From NCBI GenBank assembly GCA_947466165.1, contig CANIDW010000074.1:1-7444 (forward strand): a DNA stretch of 7,444 nt. Reading direction: 5' to 3'. Positions 6,290 to 7,444 of the stretch are shown here, piece after piece. The notes beneath the pieces are model-generated. The model made no database searches, had not been told where the DNA came from, and saw nothing but the letters and a program-made list of their open reading frames with translations. The stretch's first letter is position 1; each line of letters begins with the position of its first letter. The DNA is from Comamonadaceae bacterium. Lineage in GTDB: Bacteria > Pseudomonadota > Gammaproteobacteria > Burkholderiales > Burkholderiaceae_C. Both the position numbers and the translations under genes were made by a program.

Positions 6290-6515
6290 ATCGCCCGTTG
6301 GGCAAGCCTGTGGGCTGTATGTAACCGAGTTTCCAGGCCAGCAAAATGCAGACAAAAAGCAGCACCGAAAAGCCGACCCTGAAAGCCAGCGCGCGCGCCA
6401 TGTGACTGGTCTTGGCCTTGCCATGGGCGCCGTCTTTCATCATGAAGTAAAGAGCGGCGGCAAGACTGCCCAAAATGGCTAAGAAAGCAAATGCGATGAG
6501 GTACGACATGACCAT
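6288..6515 (-). CDS. Twin-transmembrane protein (DUF2909 family)
   Basis: A 75-aa minus-strand protein made almost only of two membrane helices, at about residues 4-26 and 45-65. They are joined by a short basic loop (KDGAHGKAKTSHMARALAFR) and followed by GYIQPTGLPNGR. The ALxxRVxxSVLLF... LGxIQPxGL pattern is typical of DUF2909, named twin transmembrane protein in Burkholderiales; no function is known. It usually sits on the opposite strand between coxC and surf1, as here. Start: ATG 6515 has a weak GGA 5 nt upstream; a second in-frame ATG at 6509 is possible. The frame is open to 6638, but that extension would lie antisense over the start of surf1 and is polar, unlike the family. It converges with coxC on a shared terminator. 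Confidence 0.82.
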   Translation of the reverse strand: MVMSYLIAFAFLAILGSLAAALYFMMKDGAHGKAKTSHMARALAFRVGFSVLLFVCILLAWKLGYIQPTGLPNGR

Positions 6516-6516
6516 G

Positions 6517-6543
6517 ATTATCCGTCTATGAAAGCTTTGACAG
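6517..6543 (-). promoter_or_regulatory. Weak candidate promoter of the twin-transmembrane gene, inside the surf1 start
   Basis: On the minus strand, CTGTCA (6543-6538) and GATAAT (6522-6517, 5 of 6 to consensus) are 15 bp apart. The -10 box nearly touches the ATG at 6515, so the transcript would begin around the second ATG (6509) and be leaderless. Short spacing and close contact make this only a suggestion. Confidence 0.2.
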
Positions 6544-7277
6544 ATCGCAGCCGTTTCTGGCTGGTGACGCTGGCCGCTGCGTTGACCGCAGCGCTGACTT
6601 TTTCGCTGGGCCAGTGGCAACTCGGCCGGGCTTCGCAAAAGCTGGCGCTGCAGTCTTCACTGGAGCAAAAAAAGAGCTTGCCGGTGCTGGGCAATGCCGA
6701 CATGTCGGCATTAACAGCGCGCGATGCGGCCAGTGCCGCAGCGTTGGCCGACCGGCGGGTCGACATTGCAGGTCTGTGGCTGACTGCGCAAACGGTGTAC
6801 CTGGACAACCGGTCCATGAATGGGCGGCCTGGCTTTTGGGTGCTGACGCCTTTGAAGCTCAGTGACACGGACAAGCTTGTGCTGGTTCAGCGCGGCTGGA
6901 TGGCGCGTGACTTTGTGGACCGCGCGCGTCTGGCCCCGATCGTGACACTCGCCACCGAGGTACGCATTGAGGGGCGAATGGCCCCCGGGCCCGCCAAGTT
7001 ATATGCCTTCAAGGGCGCCGACACGGGGCTGATCCGGCAAAATCTGGACATCCAGGCGTATGCTGAGGAAATACGTCAGCCATTTCTACCGGTGATGGTG
7101 CTGCAAACAGGTGCCGCCAGTGAGGGATTGCAACGCGACTGGGCAGCGCCGAACACCGGCGTTGATAAACACCACGGCTATGCAGCGCAGTGGTTTGGCT
7201 TGTGCGCTCTGGTGCTGGTTTTGTATGTGTGGTTTCAGGCCATCGTGCCCTTGCGCCGGCGCGCCAAGAGTCGTTGA
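6528..7277 (+). CDS. surf1: SURF1 family cytochrome oxidase biogenesis protein
   Basis: Surf1/Shy1 is a membrane protein that assists haem a insertion into subunit I. The 249-aa product has the family layout: an N-terminal helix (about 9-27) running into the signature LGQWQLGRASQK (27-38), a periplasmic domain with RRVDIAGLW (76-84), DNRSMNGRPGFWVLTP (93-108) and LVLVQRGWMARDFVDR (117-132), and a C-terminal helix after HHGYAAQWFGLCALVLV (215-231) that ends in a basic tail, RRRAKSR. ATG 6528 is the first possible start in this frame and lies directly ahead of the membrane helix, but has no Shine-Dalgarno. Its start codon is only 12 bp from that of the divergent twin-transmembrane gene. As a terminator and an opposing gene lie between it and coxC, it needs its own promoter. 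Confidence 0.94.
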   Translation: MKALTDRSRFWLVTLAAALTAALTFSLGQWQLGRASQKLALQSSLEQKKSLPVLGNADMSALTARDAASAAALADRRVDIAGLWLTAQTVYLDNRSMNGRPGFWVLTPLKLSDTDKLVLVQRGWMARDFVDRARLAPIVTLATEVRIEGRMAPGPAKLYAFKGADTGLIRQNLDIQAYAEEIRQPFLPVMVLQTGAASEGLQRDWAAPNTGVDKHHGYAAQWFGLCALVLVLYVWFQAIVPLRRRAKSR

Positions 7278-7317
7278 GTTTGTCTTTTTAGATTTTCACT
7301 TTGTCTGATGACCTGCC

Positions 7318-7444
7318 ATGCCTGTTGACTCTTCCCGCCCATCAACCACGCCCGATAGCTCCCGGCTCGATAAGCCTTTGGGGCTGACCGTGCACGACAT
7401 CCCGCCATTGAGCGCTGCTGCGCCCACGGCCGCCGGACGCTGGA
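7318..7444 (+). CDS. N-terminal part of a probable oxidase-locus membrane protein (runs off the window)
   Basis: From ATG 7318, 42 codons are open to the window edge: MPVDSSRPSTTPDSSRLDKP followed by LGLTVHDIPPLSAAAPTAAGRW. The visible part is a proline- and serine-rich polar tail without a signal peptide. In Comamonadaceae the gene after surf1 is usually a hypothetical transmembrane protein with a tail such as LTVHxxPxP...GRWK ahead of a membrane helix, and then cox15, ctaB and sco follow. The fit to LTVHDIP and GRW is good but short, so the identity is tentative. No clear ribosome binding site precedes it. The gap to the surf1 stop is 40 bp, so it probably belongs to the same transcript. 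Confidence 0.6.
   Translation, partial: MPVDSSRPSTTPDSSRLDKPLGLTVHDIPPLSAAAPTAAGRW

Noticed and set aside
6516..6638. Extension of the twin-transmembrane gene up to 6638
   Set aside because: It would be antisense to the start of surf1, is polar and basic, and is not found in the family.
7279..7306. TTTGTCT repeated at 7279-7285 and 7300-7306 after surf1
   Set aside because: Seven bases in a short T-rich gap is expected by chance, and no hairpin or promoter goes with it.
1..7444. tRNA, rRNA, CRISPR array, insertion sequence or phage attachment site
   Set aside because: No cloverleaf-like segment, regularly spaced repeats, transposase-like protein or terminal inverted repeats were seen; nearly all the sequence is explained by the cox locus.

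Overview
The window is a classic aa3/caa3-type cytochrome c oxidase (cox) locus of a betaproteobacterium. Protein style (CoxB with a fused C-terminal cytochrome c, His-rich CoxA N-terminus), the small accessory genes (37-aa assembly protein, DUF2970, DUF2909/twin-transmembrane) and the gene order all point to Burkholderiales, most likely Comamonadaceae (Polaromonas/Rhodoferax-like). The genus is an inference from memory of related loci, not from a search.

Layout. Bases 1-594 hold the 3' part of a BioC-like SAM methyltransferase. A 181-bp T-rich spacer with short direct repeats follows, then a DUF2244 membrane protein (776-1207). A perfect TATAAT box (1268-1273) sits just ahead of the main oxidase operon: coxB (subunit II plus cytochrome c), coxA (subunit I), a 37-aa single-span assembly protein, ctaG/cox11 (CuB insertion), a DUF2970 small membrane protein that overlaps ctaG by 4 nt, and coxC (subunit III). 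A strong bidirectional hairpin (6263-6289) closes the operon. On the other side, a short minus-strand gene (DUF2909/twin-transmembrane) runs into the same hairpin. Only 12 bp from its start codon, on the plus strand, surf1 begins (haem a insertion/assembly). The window ends inside the first 42 codons of a further protein, probably the membrane protein that usually stands between surf1 and cox15 in these bacteria.

How it works together. CoxB receives electrons through its own haem c and CuA centre. CoxA holds haem a and the haem a3-CuB site and pumps protons through D and K channels, whose key residues are all visible. CoxC stabilises the core. CtaG delivers copper to CuB and Surf1 helps place haem a. 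The three small membrane proteins are conserved passengers of this locus with little or no experimental function. All catalytic ligands checked are intact, so the oxidase looks functional. I found no mobile element, CRISPR array, RNA gene or clearly new system. The points most worth a second look are the uncharacterised small membrane proteins and the very tight divergent start of surf1 and the twin-transmembrane gene.
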